A stretch of 64,000 nucleotides of DNA from Paenibacillus sp. 1001270B_150601_E10 (GCF_015558675.1 NZ_JADMOL010000001.1:1042141-1106140), one strand, 5' to 3'. Shown: positions 15,624 to 25,519, counted from the stretch's first letter. Notes: generated by a model from the letters alone, not told the origin. A program made the numbers and translations.

Positions 15624-18062
15624 TTACTTCCGCAATTCAGCGCCTTCTGCCTCAAGAGCCGCTACAACCTTGCCGTGCAGTTCCGTAATCGCTTCGTCCG
15701 TGAATGTGCTTTCGCGGTTTAGGTATACCAAGGAAAGTGCTACGCTCTTCTTGTCTTCTGCAATACGCTCTCCCGTATAAACGTCAAAGACGTTAACCGA
15801 TTCAAGCAGCTCTCCTGCAGCTTTTTTCACGACCTGAAGCAGGCGGCCAACCTCAGCTCCGCGATCAAGCACAATCGCCACATCGCGCTCTACAGCAGGG
15901 AAGCGCGGCAGCGATACATATTCAATCTCAAGATCAGCAAGCTCAACCAGGCGATCCAGCAGAATTTCAGCCACAAACGTATCACTAAGATCCTTCTTCA
16001 TTTGAAGCTCTGGATGAACTTGACCAACCGTACCGATCAGTTCTTCACCGGATTCCGTCGTCAAGTACAAGCAAGCGGAACGGCCTGGATGGAAGTCCTG
16101 CGGACGTTCAGCTCGGAAGGAGATCCGATTCGATAGGCCAAGATAGCTGAAGATGGAATCCAGCACGCCTTTGATATCATAAAAATCAACCGTTTCTGCC
16201 TTTACATTCCATTGAGAGGGTTGACGATGACCTGTCAACAGCAAAGCGAGAACAGGCTTCTGTTCCGGAAGTGTTGAAACATTCTCTTCCTTTGTAATAT
16301 ATACGCTGCCAATCTCGAACAACGCAACGTCCTCGATCTTGCGATTGCGGTTATACGTTGCGGCATCAAGCAAGCTTGGAATGAAGCTTGTGCGAAGCAC
16401 GCTGCGGTCTTCGCTCATCGGCATCGCAAGCGCTACAGGCTTCGCTTCTGGAACCAATGCTCCAAAGAGCTCAGCCTCATTTGGATGCGTGAAGGAATAC
16501 GTAATGGCCTCATTGAAGCCTCCATCCGTCAGCAAGCGGCGAAGCTCACGTCGAATGCGCTGGCTCTTCGTCAGGTGTCCTGGCGTTGTTGCGCCTTCGA
16601 TTGGAGTCGTTGGAATATTGTCGTAACCGTATAGACGCGCGACTTCCTCAATCAGGTCGACATCAAGCTTGATATCTCCACGACGTCCAGGCACCTGAAT
16701 CTCGAATGTTCCTTCTTCGCTCGACAGGATGCTAAATCCAAGACGATTCATAAGCGATGCAATATGATCCGCATCAAGCGCAGTACCGAGCAAGGCGTTT
16801 GTCTTGTCGACAGTTAATGTAATCGTCGCACGCTCTGTTTGTCCTGCATGCTCTTCTACGATTCCACGAGCGATCGTTCCGCCTGTGATCACTCGCATCA
16901 ATTCCGCTGCGCGATTCAGAGCAGGAACAACCGCTTCTGGGTTCACTTCTTTCTCGAAGCGAAGGGAAGCTTCGGAACGTAAGCCAAGCTCGCGCGCCGT
17001 CTTGCGGATCGTGCCACCATCGAACTTCGCGGATTCAAGGAGAATGTTAACCGTCGTCTCGGTTACCTCCGAATTCTCGCCGCCCATCACGCCTGCAAGA
17101 CCAACCGGCTTCACGCCATCCGTAATCAAGAGCATGCTTGGATCAAGCTTGCGTTCTTGGCCATCGAGCGTAACCAAAGTCTCGCCTTCATGAGCCATGC
17201 GAACCTCGATGCGTCCATTTTCAAGCTTGTCGGCATCAAACGCATGCAGCGGCTGTCCATACTCAAGCATAACAAAGTTCGTAATGTCCACGATGTTGTT
17301 AATCGGTCGTACACCTGCTGCAAGAAGGCGATTCTGCAGCCACAGAGGGGAAGCTGCAATCTTCACGCCTGTAATATAGCGAGCGGTATAGCGACTGCAA
17401 GCTTCTTTCGCTTCAATTGCGACAGAGATATGCTCAGAAGCCTGCGTACCTTCCTCTTGCACTTCCTCAGAAGGCAGGGTAACCGGACGATCCAGAATAG
17501 CGCCGACTTCGTAAGCTGCACCGATCATGCTTAAGCAATCGGAACGGTTCGGGGTAAGATCGAATTCAAGCACCTGATCGTTTAGTCCCAATACATCAGC
17601 GATCGGCTGTCCTACTTCAAGGTCACCTGGCAGCACGAGGATGCCTTCTTGCATTTCCTTCGGAAGCAGCTTGTCGTTCATGGCGAGCTCCTTCGCCGAG
17701 CAGATCATCCCTTGGGATTCTACACCGCGAAGCTTCGCTCTTTTAATTTTCATGCCGCCTGGCATAACGGCGCCAATCTTCGCTACTGGAACCTTTTGTC
17801 CTGCATCCACGTTTGGCGCGCCGCATACGATTTGCAGGTAGTCTCCTTCGCCAACGTCAACCTTGCATACATTCAATTTATCAGCATCGGGATGCTTCTC
17901 CCGCTCTACAACAAAGCCAACGACAATATTGTCAAGCCCTTTGTCGCGCTCTTCAACATGATCAATCTCGATGCCTGAGCGCGTAATCTTCTCTGCAAGC
18001 TCTACTGCGCTTACTCCGCTCACATCGATATATTGTGACAGCCATTGATAGGATACGTTCAT
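15624..18062 (-). CDS. pheT: Phenylalanine--tRNA ligase beta subunit
   Basis: 812 residues, the normal bacterial PheT length. Domain order is as expected: an EMAP-type tRNA-binding domain (about 40-155, KVDVGEGDYLQIVCGAPNV), the B3/B4 editing domain, B5, the catalytic-like core, and the C-terminal ferredoxin-fold anticodon-binding domain starting near SLPRFPAVERDVAIVLD. It pairs with PheS to charge tRNA-Phe in the cytoplasm. It follows pheS by 17 bases and shares the T-box control. The usual neighbour rnhC is missing downstream. Confidence 0.97.
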   Translation of the reverse strand: MNVSYQWLSQYIDVSGVSAVELAEKITRSGIEIDHVEERDKGLDNIVVGFVVEREKHPDADKLNVCKVDVGEGDYLQIVCGAPNVDAGQKVPVAKIGAVMPGGMKIKRAKLRGVESQGMICSAKELAMNDKLLPKEMQEGILVLPGDLEVGQPIADVLGLNDQVLEFDLTPNRSDCLSMIGAAYEVGAILDRPVTLPSEEVQEEGTQASEHISVAIEAKEACSRYTARYITGVKIAASPLWLQNRLLAAGVRPINNIVDITNFVMLEYGQPLHAFDADKLENGRIEVRMAHEGETLVTLDGQERKLDPSMLLITDGVKPVGLAGVMGGENSEVTETTVNILLESAKFDGGTIRKTARELGLRSEASLRFEKEVNPEAVVPALNRAAELMRVITGGTIARGIVEEHAGQTERATITLTVDKTNALLGTALDADHIASLMNRLGFSILSSEEGTFEIQVPGRRGDIKLDVDLIEEVARLYGYDNIPTTPIEGATTPGHLTKSQRIRRELRRLLTDGGFNEAITYSFTHPNEAELFGALVPEAKPVALAMPMSEDRSVLRTSFIPSLLDAATYNRNRKIEDVALFEIGSVYITKEENVSTLPEQKPVLALLLTGHRQPSQWNVKAETVDFYDIKGVLDSIFSYLGLSNRISFRAERPQDFHPGRSACLYLTTESGEELIGTVGQVHPELQMKKDLSDTFVAEILLDRLVELADLEIEYVSLPRFPAVERDVAIVLDRGAEVGRLLQVVKKAAGELLESVNVFDVYTGERIAEDKKSVALSLVYLNRESTFTDEAITELHGKVVAALEAEGAELRK

Positions 18063-18079
18063 CGTTAATCTCCTTCCCG

Positions 18080-19114
18080 TTACATGCGATTGAATTGCTT
18101 CAAGAAACGAATATCATTCGTGTAGAAATGACGGATATCGTCTATGCCGTACTTCAGCAGCGCGATGCGCTCTACACCCATACCGAAGGCGAAGCCGGAA
18201 TATTCCTTCGGATCATAGCCGCCCATTTCAAGCACTTTAGGATGCACCATGCCGCAGCCAAGAATCTCGAGCCAGCCTGTTTGCTTACACATGCGGCAGC
18301 CTTCACCCGCACATTGCACACAGGTGACATCCACTTCGGCACTAGGCTCAGTGAACGGGAAGAAGCTCGGGCGAAGTCGGATTTGCATATGGGAGCCGAA
18401 CATTTCACGAACAAATTGAAGCAGCGTCCCTTTCAAGTCACTCATGCGAATATTTTTGTCAATGACAAGCCCTTCGATCTGATGGAACATGAAGGAGTGA
18501 GTCGCATCGTCATCATCGCGGCGGTATACGCGGCCTGGACAAATGACTTTCAACGGCACGTCGCCCTTCATAAGCTCCATCGTGCGCACCTGAACCGGTG
18601 AAGTATGTGTGCGCATCAAGAGCTCCTCGGTAATGTAGAAGGAATCCTGCATGTCGCGAGCAGGGTGATTCTTCGGCAAGTTCAACGCCTCAAAGTTGTA
18701 GTAGTCACTCTCGACTTCAGGTCCTTCTGCGATCTGATATCCCATTCCTGTGAAAATATCCTCGATCTCCTGAATCACCTTTGTCAGCGGATGAACCGCT
18801 CCATGAGGCATTGGACGCCCTGGCAAGGTTACGTCGACCGTCTCCGATTGTAGTCGGCGGTCAAGCTCTGCACGCTTGAATGCCTCCACCTTCTCGTTAA
18901 TGCTCGTCTCGATCGCTTCGCGAACTACGTTCGCCACTTGACCGATAACAGGACGCTCCTCAGCGCTAAGGCCGCCCATGCCACGCAGAATCTCTGTCAG
19001 CTCCCCTTTTTTACCGAGAAACCGTACTCGCAGATCATTCAACTGCTGTTCATTGCCAACTTCCTTCAGCAGCTCCAGCGCATGCTCACGCAGCGCGTGC
19101 AAACGTTCTTTCAT
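18080..19114 (-). CDS. pheS: Phenylalanine--tRNA ligase alpha subunit
   Basis: 344 residues. The N-terminal coiled coil (1-90) is followed by the class II core. Motif 2 is [20 protein letters not shown], and motif 3 is [17 protein letters not shown] with its ATP-binding Arg. It is the catalytic half of the alpha2beta2 enzyme. It is the first gene of pheST and is controlled by the tRNA-Phe-sensing T-box immediately upstream. Confidence 0.97.
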   Translation of the reverse strand: MKERLHALREHALELLKEVGNEQQLNDLRVRFLGKKGELTEILRGMGGLSAEERPVIGQVANVVREAIETSINEKVEAFKRAELDRRLQSETVDVTLPGRPMPHGAVHPLTKVIQEIEDIFTGMGYQIAEGPEVESDYYNFEALNLPKNHPARDMQDSFYITEELLMRTHTSPVQVRTMELMKGDVPLKVICPGRVYRRDDDDATHSFMFHQIEGLVIDKNIRMSDLKGTLLQFVREMFGSHMQIRLRPSFFPFTEPSAEVDVTCVQCAGEGCRMCKQTGWLEILGCGMVHPKVLEMGGYDPKEYSGFAFGMGVERIALLKYGIDDIRHFYTNDIRFLKQFNRM

Positions 19115-19193
19115 TCTCTGTTCCTCCTTCAGCTTGCTATGATTATGGATTACTGGTTAGCATCATGATCATTTCGGCTTCATGCCGATCAAA

Positions 19194-19480
19194 TAAAAAA
19201 GGCCTTCATCGTCCGTAAAGGGACGAGAAGACCGTGGTACCACCCTAATTAGACGCAGATCCTTAGGCGATATTGCCTATAAGAGCCTGAACGTCTCACT
19301 TAAATGCGAATATAACGGTTCGCGCCCGGGCAGCTCTACTATCATCAGCGAGGCAGAATCAAGGGATTCTTGCCCTGCAATGAATTCAAGTGCCGGCTCC
19401 GGAGTGAATTTCGAAAAATCCTGCTTCAAGAATGCTCGCAATCCATGGCATTCTCTCCCTGTGAAGCGGTGTTCCTTCTA
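19194..19480 (-). promoter_or_regulatory. T-box leader of pheST
   Basis: The minus strand carries the T-box core AGGGTGGTACCACGG (19232-19246). It is followed by a terminator: GGTCTTCTCGTCC pairs across CTTTACG-type loop bases with GGACGATGAAGGCC (19201-19233), and a T run ends at 19194. The upstream part (to about 19480) contains the stem I region; its outer boundary is approximate. From context it senses uncharged tRNA-Phe and permits read-through into pheS. I did not fix the specifier codon with certainty. The remaining 230 bases up to 19713 should hold the divergent pheS and manC promoters. Confidence 0.9.
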
Positions 19481-19713
19481 CTTGTCTCCATCGTTGCCTA
19501 TCAGCATTGTGCTACTGCTTAGCCATACGATACTTTTGAATATTACCCCTTATTATAAACAAATTCACTGGCGGAATGCAAGCCGCTAGTGACTAAGATA
19601 AACGCCTTTTTATGTAGATGGATGAATATCGGTTCCCTGCTAATTTGTCCCATCATAGTATAGGGTATTATGTATTCGTCTTGCACCATAAGCCGTATTG
19701 GGGGTGAACAGGA

Positions 19714-20766
19714 TTGAACATCGTAATTATGGCGGGCGGGCGCGGCACTCGCTTCTGGCCGAGCAGCACAGAATCAAAACCGAAGCAATTCCTCCCCCTT
19801 TTAACTGAACGAACGATGCTTCAGGATACGTACGATCGCTTTAGAAAGTGGCTCCCTTCCTCCAGCATCTATGTCGCAACATCAAAGAGCTATGTTCAGC
19901 TCGTAATGGAACAACTTCCCGAATTGCCCATGGAGCATATCATAATAGAGCCTGATTCAAGAGATACAGGACCAAGTACTGCGTTAACCGCCCTTACGTT
20001 TCTTCACCAGCATGATGATGACGTCCTTGTGATGGTACCATCCGATCAATATATATCCGATGCCAAGGAGCTAAAGCGTGCGCTGCAAGCAGCCGCAAGT
20101 GAAGCGAAGACAAGAAGAATCACCGTCATGCTTGGCATAGTCCCAAATCGTCCCGAAACAGGTTATGGCTATATCCGAACCCATGAGGGCCAAGATGACC
20201 ATCCATTAAGAGAAGTTGATGCGTTTATAGAAAAGCCGAACCAAGATTACGCAGAGAAGCTTATGATGCTTGACGGCACCTATTGGAACAGCGGGATCTT
20301 TGTATGGCGTCCATCCACGATTGAATACCTCATGACCAGACACTGCCCCTCTATCTGGCAGCCTCTCAAGAAGCATTATCCCGAGATCACCAACATCTAC
20401 AGTCAGCTCCCGAAGCTCTCCATTGATTATGCCGTCATTGAAAAAGCAAAGGATCTCTACGTAATCCCAGCAACATTCGATTGGGACGACGTCGGAACAT
20501 GGAATGCAGTTCGCAGGCACTATGGCGCTGACGAGCATGATAACCTGCTTAAGGGTCATGTTCGTTCGCTTGCATCTCATGGCAATATCGTATTTACGGA
20601 TAAGCAGGCGATTATTATCGGAGTCGACGACCTGATCGTCGTCTCGACTGAGGAAGGACTCTTGGTCTGCCATCGTTCAGAGGAACAAAGGATCAAGGAA
20701 ATGCTTAACGAAAGAAGCATAGAATTCAAGCCCTATCAACTCAGAGAGGTGAAGCCTAATCCATGA
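19714..20766 (+). CDS. Mannose-1-phosphate guanylyltransferase
   Basis: 350 residues. The nucleotide-binding signature GGRGTRFWPSS is at the N-terminus, with KPKQFLPL, VPSDQYI and FIEKPNQ downstream. This is the GDP-mannose pyrophosphorylase set (ManC type without the isomerase domain). It makes GDP-mannose from mannose-1-phosphate and GTP. The start is TTG, 7 bases after GGGGGTG; no ATG fits the conserved N-terminus. It overlaps the next gene by 4 bases (ATGA), so the two enzymes are probably translationally coupled and act in sequence. Confidence 0.9.
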   Translation: MNIVIMAGGRGTRFWPSSTESKPKQFLPLLTERTMLQDTYDRFRKWLPSSSIYVATSKSYVQLVMEQLPELPMEHIIIEPDSRDTGPSTALTALTFLHQHDDDVLVMVPSDQYISDAKELKRALQAAASEAKTRRITVMLGIVPNRPETGYGYIRTHEGQDDHPLREVDAFIEKPNQDYAEKLMMLDGTYWNSGIFVWRPSTIEYLMTRHCPSIWQPLKKHYPEITNIYSQLPKLSIDYAVIEKAKDLYVIPATFDWDDVGTWNAVRRHYGADEHDNLLKGHVRSLASHGNIVFTDKQAIIIGVDDLIVVSTEEGLLVCHRSEEQRIKEMLNERSIEFKPYQLREVKPNP

Positions 20767-21713
20767 AGGCCTTAGTTACAGGTATTGCCGGATTCGTCGG
20801 CAGTCACATGGCAGAATATCTGCTGGATAAAAATGTTGAGGTTGTCGGCACGATCCGCAACCGAAGCCGTATGGATCATATCGCGGACATTCAGAATAAG
20901 ATTCGTCTTGTGGAATGCGAACTGCGCGATCCCTTCTCCGTCGAGACGCTCATTGCTGAAGAGCGTCCGGATTTCATCTTCCATCTTGCCGCTCAAAGCT
21001 TCGTCCCAACATCTTGGAATTCCCCCGTTGATACGATCCACAATAACGTAGCAGGACAGCTCAACATCTTCGAAGCTGTCCGCCGCATCGGGCTCCCTAC
21101 CCGCATTCAAATCGCCTGCTCAAGCGAGGAGTATGGCCATGTCGAACCACACGAAACCCCTATTACCGAAGACAATCCTCTTCGCCCGCTAAGCCCATAT
21201 GCCGTCAGCAAAGCGGCTCAAGATTACTTAGGCTATCAATATTACAAGAGCTACGGAATACATGTCGTGCGCACAAGAACCTTTAACCATACCGGCCCTC
21301 GCCGAGGAGAGCAGTTCGTGACTTCGAACTTTGCCAAGCAAATCGCGGAGATCGAGAAGGGCATACGCCCGCCAATCGTATCCGTTGGCAACCTGCAAGC
21401 AAAGCGCGACTTTACGGATGTGCGCGATGTCGTGAACGCGTACTGGCTTGCCCTTCATCATGCTGAGCCTGGCGAAGTCTATAATATCGCCTCGGGTTCA
21501 TGCATTACGATCCAAGAGCTTCTGGATCGTCTGCTCGCCTTAAGCTCCGTATCCATCGAGGTCGTGCAGGACCCTAGCCGCATGCGCCCGTCCGATGTTG
21601 AGATTTTGCTAGGCGACGCCTCCAAATTTGAACGCCAGACAGGATGGAAGGCTACCATCCCGTTCGATCAGACCCTATCAGACCTTCTGCAATATTGGCG
21701 TGAACGGGTATAG
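20763..21713 (+). CDS. GDP-mannose 4,6-dehydratase / GDP-4-keto-6-deoxymannose reductase-like SDR enzyme
   Basis: 316 residues, an extended short-chain dehydrogenase. The NAD(P) site is GIAGFVGSHMAEYL; the catalytic triad region has SSEEYG and YAVSK. The motifs FNHTGP and RDFTDVRDVVNAYWLAL are shared by Gmd and Rmd. Length and the VQDPSRMRPSD segment near the end resemble Rmd, which makes GDP-D-rhamnose, but Gmd-type activity is possible. Coupled to the GDP-mannose pyrophosphorylase gene, it points to an activated deoxyhexose for a cell-surface glycan. No glycosyltransferase gene is adjacent. Confidence 0.83.
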   Translation: MKALVTGIAGFVGSHMAEYLLDKNVEVVGTIRNRSRMDHIADIQNKIRLVECELRDPFSVETLIAEERPDFIFHLAAQSFVPTSWNSPVDTIHNNVAGQLNIFEAVRRIGLPTRIQIACSSEEYGHVEPHETPITEDNPLRPLSPYAVSKAAQDYLGYQYYKSYGIHVVRTRTFNHTGPRRGEQFVTSNFAKQIAEIEKGIRPPIVSVGNLQAKRDFTDVRDVVNAYWLALHHAEPGEVYNIASGSCITIQELLDRLLALSSVSIEVVQDPSRMRPSDVEILLGDASKFERQTGWKATIPFDQTLSDLLQYWRERV

Positions 21714-21730
21714 TGCCCATTTCACATATA

Positions 21731-21763
21731 AAAAACCGGCTGCCTTATGGCTGCCGGTTTTTG
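21731..21763. terminator. Bidirectional terminator
   Basis: AAAAACCGGC-T-GCC pairs across TTAT with GGC-T-GCCGGTTTTT (one T-T mismatch). It separates the GDP-mannose operon (+) from the convergent YcxB-like gene (-). Confidence 0.88.
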
Positions 21764-21795
21764 CATTTTACTAACATCATGCGGTTTATCAACCA

Positions 21796-22290
21796 TTAAG
21801 ATGCTGCTTTTTGATAGGTTGCTGCAAGCTCATAGAAGCGTTTAGCTTCGTCTTCATTCGCGAAGGCATGCTTCGGAACACAAATCACGGTTGTCGGATT
21901 CATCATCAAGAGAATATGATCCGGGCGGTCTGCTATGTTTTTGATATCCGACCAGCGTTGAAATGACTCTTTATCATTCGAATGGTCTCTCACACCATCA
22001 CTGCTTATTTCAATGGACCGGCTTCCGATAACATGCGGATTTGTTTTCGCGTACCGCATGATCTTGCCTCTCACACTATAGAAAATATAAAGACCAACAA
22101 GCATGACCAGCAAGATTGATATGCCAATGCTCACTCCAAGCGTAAAACGGTAGGACAGCACAACGGTAAACAATATCGGCGATCCGATTAATACGGCAAG
22201 GAGCATCAAGCGGTATGAGGGCATCATCATGATGATGTCTCGGTTTAGCTTCCAATAATCTTCCTTTGTAAACTCGTAATGAATATTCAA
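21796..22290 (-). CDS. YcxB family membrane protein
   Basis: 164 residues with two adjacent membrane spans (about 30-75: YRLMLLAVLIGSPILFTVV and GISILLVMLVGLYIFY). A small beta-rich cytoplasmic domain ends with WSDIKNIADRPDHILLMM, NPTTVICVPKHAF and a final helix. This is the YcxB-like (PF14317) layout; the function is unknown. The start is TTG at 22288-22290, with GGAGGT 6 bases before it. The longer frame from 22386 has no ribosome binding site. Confidence 0.75.
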   Translation of the reverse strand: MNIHYEFTKEDYWKLNRDIIMMMPSYRLMLLAVLIGSPILFTVVLSYRFTLGVSIGISILLVMLVGLYIFYSVRGKIMRYAKTNPHVIGSRSIEISSDGVRDHSNDKESFQRWSDIKNIADRPDHILLMMNPTTVICVPKHAFANEDEAKRFYELAATYQKAAS

Positions 22291-22417
22291 GGCCCTACCT
22301 CCATTTTCACACTGTATCAATGAACAGCTTATGATCCTCATCAGAGATTCGCTTGGCACTCTATACGGAGCAGTGACGCCTCGCATTTACATGATGCACA
22401 CCAGCTCAATCAATCAC

Positions 22418-22446
22418 AAAAAAAGACGTATCTAAGATACGTCTTC
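22418..22446 (-). terminator. Terminator after tRNA-Pro
   Basis: On the minus strand AAGACGTATC-TTA-GATACGTCTT is followed by TTTTT. It begins 12 bases after the CCA end of the tRNA. Confidence 0.9.
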
Positions 22447-22457
22447 AACCTTCATCG

Positions 22458-22534
22458 TGGTCGGGACGACACGATTTGAACATGCGACCCCTTGGTCCCA
22501 AACCAAGTGCTCTACCAAGCTGAGCTACGTCCCG
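22458..22534 (-). tRNA. tRNA-Pro (anticodon TGG)
   Basis: 77 bases with encoded CCA. The acceptor arms CGGGACG and CGTCCCG pair. The D arm is AGCTCAGCTTGGTAGAGC, the anticodon arm CTTGG-TTTGGGA-CCAAG reads TGG, and the T loop is TTCAAAT. The gene stands alone with its own promoter-like sequence and terminator. Confidence 0.97.
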
Positions 22535-22553
22535 TTAGGCAATTCACTCTCTT

Positions 22554-22583
22554 AATGTAGCACAAGTCCTGCCACTCTGACAA
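22554..22583 (-). promoter_or_regulatory. Probable sigma-A promoter of tRNA-Pro
   Basis: Minus strand TTGTCA (22583-22578), an 18-base spacer and TACATT (22559-22554). The predicted start is about 12 bases before the tRNA 5' end. Confidence 0.5.
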
Positions 22584-22599
22584 TAGATTCTTTTCTGCC

Positions 22600-23256
22600 C
22601 TAGGCAAGCCCATTTTCAAATGCATAGCGGGTCAGCTGGACCCGATTCTCGAGATGCAGCTTCTGCAGAATGTTTTTCAGATGATTTTTGACCGTGTGCT
22701 CAGATAAATTAAGGCGCTGTGCAATCTCTCGGTTCGATTCCCCTGTGGCCACCCGCTCCAGAATTTCTCGCTCCCTTGTTGTGAGCGGCGTTTCCGATTG
22801 AGGCCTTGCCGCTGTCTTTGACGTAAATTCCAGCAAGAGCTTCGAAGCCAGCTCCTGTGACATTGGAACCTCATCGATCGCAATGGCGCGCAAATATTCG
22901 TGCCACTGGGACGGCTTCAAGTTTTTAAGCAGATATCCCTGTGCCCCTGCCTTCAGGGCCTCGAAAAGATGCGTAATATCATCAGAGACCGTAACCATCA
23001 CAATTTTTACATACGGAAACTTGTCCTTAATCTGCTTCGTCGCTTCAAGACCGCCCAACATCGGCATCGAGATGTCCATTAGGATCAGATCGGGCATAAG
23101 CTGCTCGGTTAGTAGAATCGCCTCTTGACCATTCACAGCCTCGCCAACCACACAGAATTGCGGCTCAATCGCCAATATATCCATCATGCCCTCTCTCGCA
23201 TGTGCATTGTCATCCACTATAAGAATACGAAAGCATTCTTGACTGTTGCTAGTCAT
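22600..23256 (-). CDS. NarL/LuxR-type response regulator
   Basis: 218 residues. The receiver domain (about 8-125) has the acidic pair VDD, the phosphorylated Asp in PDLILMDISMPML, and the conserved Thr and Lys (KAGAQGYLLKNLKP). The C-terminal LuxR-type helix-turn-helix is LTTREREILERVATGESNREIAQRLN. It is encoded 3 bases after its partner kinase and should be co-transcribed with it. Target genes are unknown; the neighbouring LacI-type regulator and tRNA give no hint. Confidence 0.92.
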   Translation of the reverse strand: MTSNSQECFRILIVDDNAHAREGMMDILAIEPQFCVVGEAVNGQEAILLTEQLMPDLILMDISMPMLGGLEATKQIKDKFPYVKIVMVTVSDDITHLFEALKAGAQGYLLKNLKPSQWHEYLRAIAIDEVPMSQELASKLLLEFTSKTAARPQSETPLTTREREILERVATGESNREIAQRLNLSEHTVKNHLKNILQKLHLENRVQLTRYAFENGLA

Positions 23257-23259
23257 CGG

Positions 23260-24081
23260 TTATCCCCCTCTTATTGCAACGATTGTCCGATTTTTGTCTC
23301 GATATAAAGAAAGTGTCCAGCCCATATTATGAACACGATCGCGCATCATTTTCAGCCCATACTTGCCTGGCTGTTGAAAAGGATCTTCCGTAATCCCAAC
23401 GCCATTATCCACAATCTTGCATTCAAAGCCGTCGTCAATGGTCGCTGCGGACACCTGAACTTCCGTGGCATGAGCATGCTTGGAAATATTCGTGAGAGCT
23501 TCGCGCACGCAGGAGAACAAGGTGAGCTTCTCCTTCATCGTCATCTCTTCATCATCAAGCTGCCATTCCACCCTAGGCTCCCATTCCGCTTCTGCCTTGA
23601 TATCCTCAATCATTTGCATGAACAGTTCAACCCAAGTCGCTTCTGTCTCCTCCGGCTTCATATGGAGATTCTCAATCGCTTGTCTCACATTATCATGCAC
23701 ATGGTGAACCGCCCCTTGCAATCGCGTCAGCTGCTGCTCCCGCTCCTCTTCTGGTGCCCTTTGCAGCCGGTCGACTTTAACCGCGAGCATGAACAGCGAT
23801 TGCGAGATCCCATCATGCAGCTCTTGAGCAAGCCGCTCTCGCTCTTCAAGCAAAGCTTTCGAGCGTTTCTCCTCATGCAGCTTCTGTTCAGTGTCCTCCA
23901 TGATCCTAAACAGCTTCGCAAGCAGCGTCATGGAGATGATGAATACAATAATCGGAGCAAGAATATTCCCCATGTCCATCGAAATATAGGGGAGTAGGAA
24001 GGCATGGCGCACATACTCCCATATGCCAATCGTAACCGCAGGAGTCCAAAGAATCAGTCGCTTTATCATTTTAGTGCTCAT
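23260..24081 (-). CDS. NarL-family sensor histidine kinase (HisKA_3)
   Basis: 273 residues. Two membrane spans lie in the first 65 residues with almost no extracellular loop, so it may sense events within the membrane. The dimerisation/phosphorylation motif is RERLAQELHDGISQSLF (His near residue 111). The ATPase part shows NISKHAHATEV and the G-box DNGVGI, then GLKMMRDRV. GGAGG lies 6 bases before the ATG at 24081; the frame to 24147 lacks a ribosome binding site. It works with the response regulator immediately downstream. Similar short kinases (LiaS, DesK) monitor membrane state, so an envelope-stress role is possible. Confidence 0.87.
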   Translation of the reverse strand: MSTKMIKRLILWTPAVTIGIWEYVRHAFLLPYISMDMGNILAPIIVFIISMTLLAKLFRIMEDTEQKLHEEKRSKALLEERERLAQELHDGISQSLFMLAVKVDRLQRAPEEEREQQLTRLQGAVHHVHDNVRQAIENLHMKPEETEATWVELFMQMIEDIKAEAEWEPRVEWQLDDEEMTMKEKLTLFSCVREALTNISKHAHATEVQVSAATIDDGFECKIVDNGVGITEDPFQQPGKYGLKMMRDRVHNMGWTLSLYRDKNRTIVAIRGG

Positions 24082-24194
24082 CCTATCCCTCCTCGAATTC
24101 CGCTCGACATTCATCAATATCGAGCATGTCCCATGGCTGCTTACCATCTTCTTCCGATGATTTTATCTTTCCCTATTATTCCGATCTCGTCAAG

Positions 24195-24226
24195 AAAAAA
24201 AGCAGCGCACGCTTTCGTGCACTGCT
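24195..24226 (-). terminator. Terminator after the LacI-type gene
   Basis: Minus strand AAGCAG-T-GCACG-AAAG-CGTGC-G-CTGCTT followed by TTTTT. Confidence 0.8.
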
Positions 24227-24248
24227 TGAACGGCTCTTCGTCATAAAC

Positions 24249-25268
24249 CTATGGCGAAGAAAGTGGAGTTCTAGGTATCGTGGATTCCCGCAAGAGAAGC
24301 TGCGGCTGGAACGTAAATACGACAGGCTCCGGCTTGTAGGAACTGTCTCCATTGACCTGCTTCATCAAAATGTCGACGGCGGTACGCGCCAGCTGCTCTG
24401 AAGGCTGTCTTACCGTGGATAATCGAGGGCGGAGCTGGGCTGAGATCAATTGATCGTCATAGCCAATGACGGATACGTCTTCTGGCACTTTGTAGCCAGC
24501 TTCATTAAGCGCATTAATTGCGCCGATAGCCGTATAGTCATCGGAAGCGAATACAGCCTCTGGAAGCTCCCCTGCTTCAATCCACCTTCTCGCTGCTGCA
24601 TAACCGGACGGGATTGAGAATTCTCCCGGCTCTACGGCAAACGGAGTAAGCCCTGCTTCGTGAAGCGCCTTCATAAATCCACGTTCGCGATTCACCGCGC
24701 TCAAGAAATAAGACGGACCTTGGATATGGGCGATACGTGTATGTCCCATATCAACAAGATGTCTCGTTGCTTCATATCCACCCTTGAAGTTATCCACTTG
24801 AACGCTTGGCACCTGCGACTGTTCCATCTGGTTATCAATCAACACACTTGGTATATTACGTTTTTGAAGCTCCGCTACATATTGCTCGTCATTCACCGCA
24901 GACAAGATCAATAGGCCATCAACCCTCTCCTCTTGGATCAGGTCCATCCCATGCCCTTCTTCTGCAGGATAATTCACAACAGATAGCGTTAAATAGTATC
25001 CATAATCTTTAAGCTGACTTGATACGTGCTGTACAACATCATCCAAAAAAGAATCTTGCAGTGTAGTTAAAATAAGTCCGATTACGCCTGTCTTGCCCTT
25101 CGCCAAACTTCTCGCCGCAGCATTTGGATGATAATCGAGTTCCTTCATGGCCTGCAGCACTTTCTGCCTGTTCTTCTCACGTACCGTTGTTGCATTGTTT
25201 AGTACGCGGGAAACCGTTACAACGGATAAGCCAGATTTTTTGGCCACATCAAATATACTGACTTTCAT
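24249..25268 (-). CDS. LacI/GalR family transcriptional regulator
   Basis: 339 residues. The LacI-type DNA-binding head is at the N-terminus (SIFDVAKKSGLSVVTVSRVL, hinge PNAAARSLAKGKTGVIGLI). The periplasmic-binding-like sensor domain follows, with FASDDYTAIGAINALNEAGY and VSVIGYDDQ. It should bind a sugar or sugar phosphate and repress or activate carbohydrate genes. No sugar gene is adjacent on either side, so it may act elsewhere. The ATG at 25268 is chosen because the conserved KVSIFDVAK begins there. The 346 bases up to the next gene hold its promoter and that of the YbjQ pair. Confidence 0.9.
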   Translation of the reverse strand: MKVSIFDVAKKSGLSVVTVSRVLNNATTVREKNRQKVLQAMKELDYHPNAAARSLAKGKTGVIGLILTTLQDSFLDDVVQHVSSQLKDYGYYLTLSVVNYPAEEGHGMDLIQEERVDGLLILSAVNDEQYVAELQKRNIPSVLIDNQMEQSQVPSVQVDNFKGGYEATRHLVDMGHTRIAHIQGPSYFLSAVNRERGFMKALHEAGLTPFAVEPGEFSIPSGYAAARRWIEAGELPEAVFASDDYTAIGAINALNEAGYKVPEDVSVIGYDDQLISAQLRPRLSTVRQPSEQLARTAVDILMKQVNGDSSYKPEPVVFTFQPQLLLRESTIPRTPLSSP

Positions 25269-25519
25269 TCTCCGCCTACACTCCTCAATAAGATCATTGT
25301 TCAGCATCAATCCCTATTCTCCATAATAAACAATTTTTCACATTGGTACAGCATATTCTCAACATTTATTTCTAAAAAAGTCCATTTTAAATATACATTT
25401 GTCCAATCCCTTCCACCTATATCCAGATTAGGGGATTCATGCGTATTAGACCTTTCAAAGCAATCGAAACTGATGCTTACAATGAGTGCAAATGTAAACT
25501 AAAAAAATAACAGAGGAAT

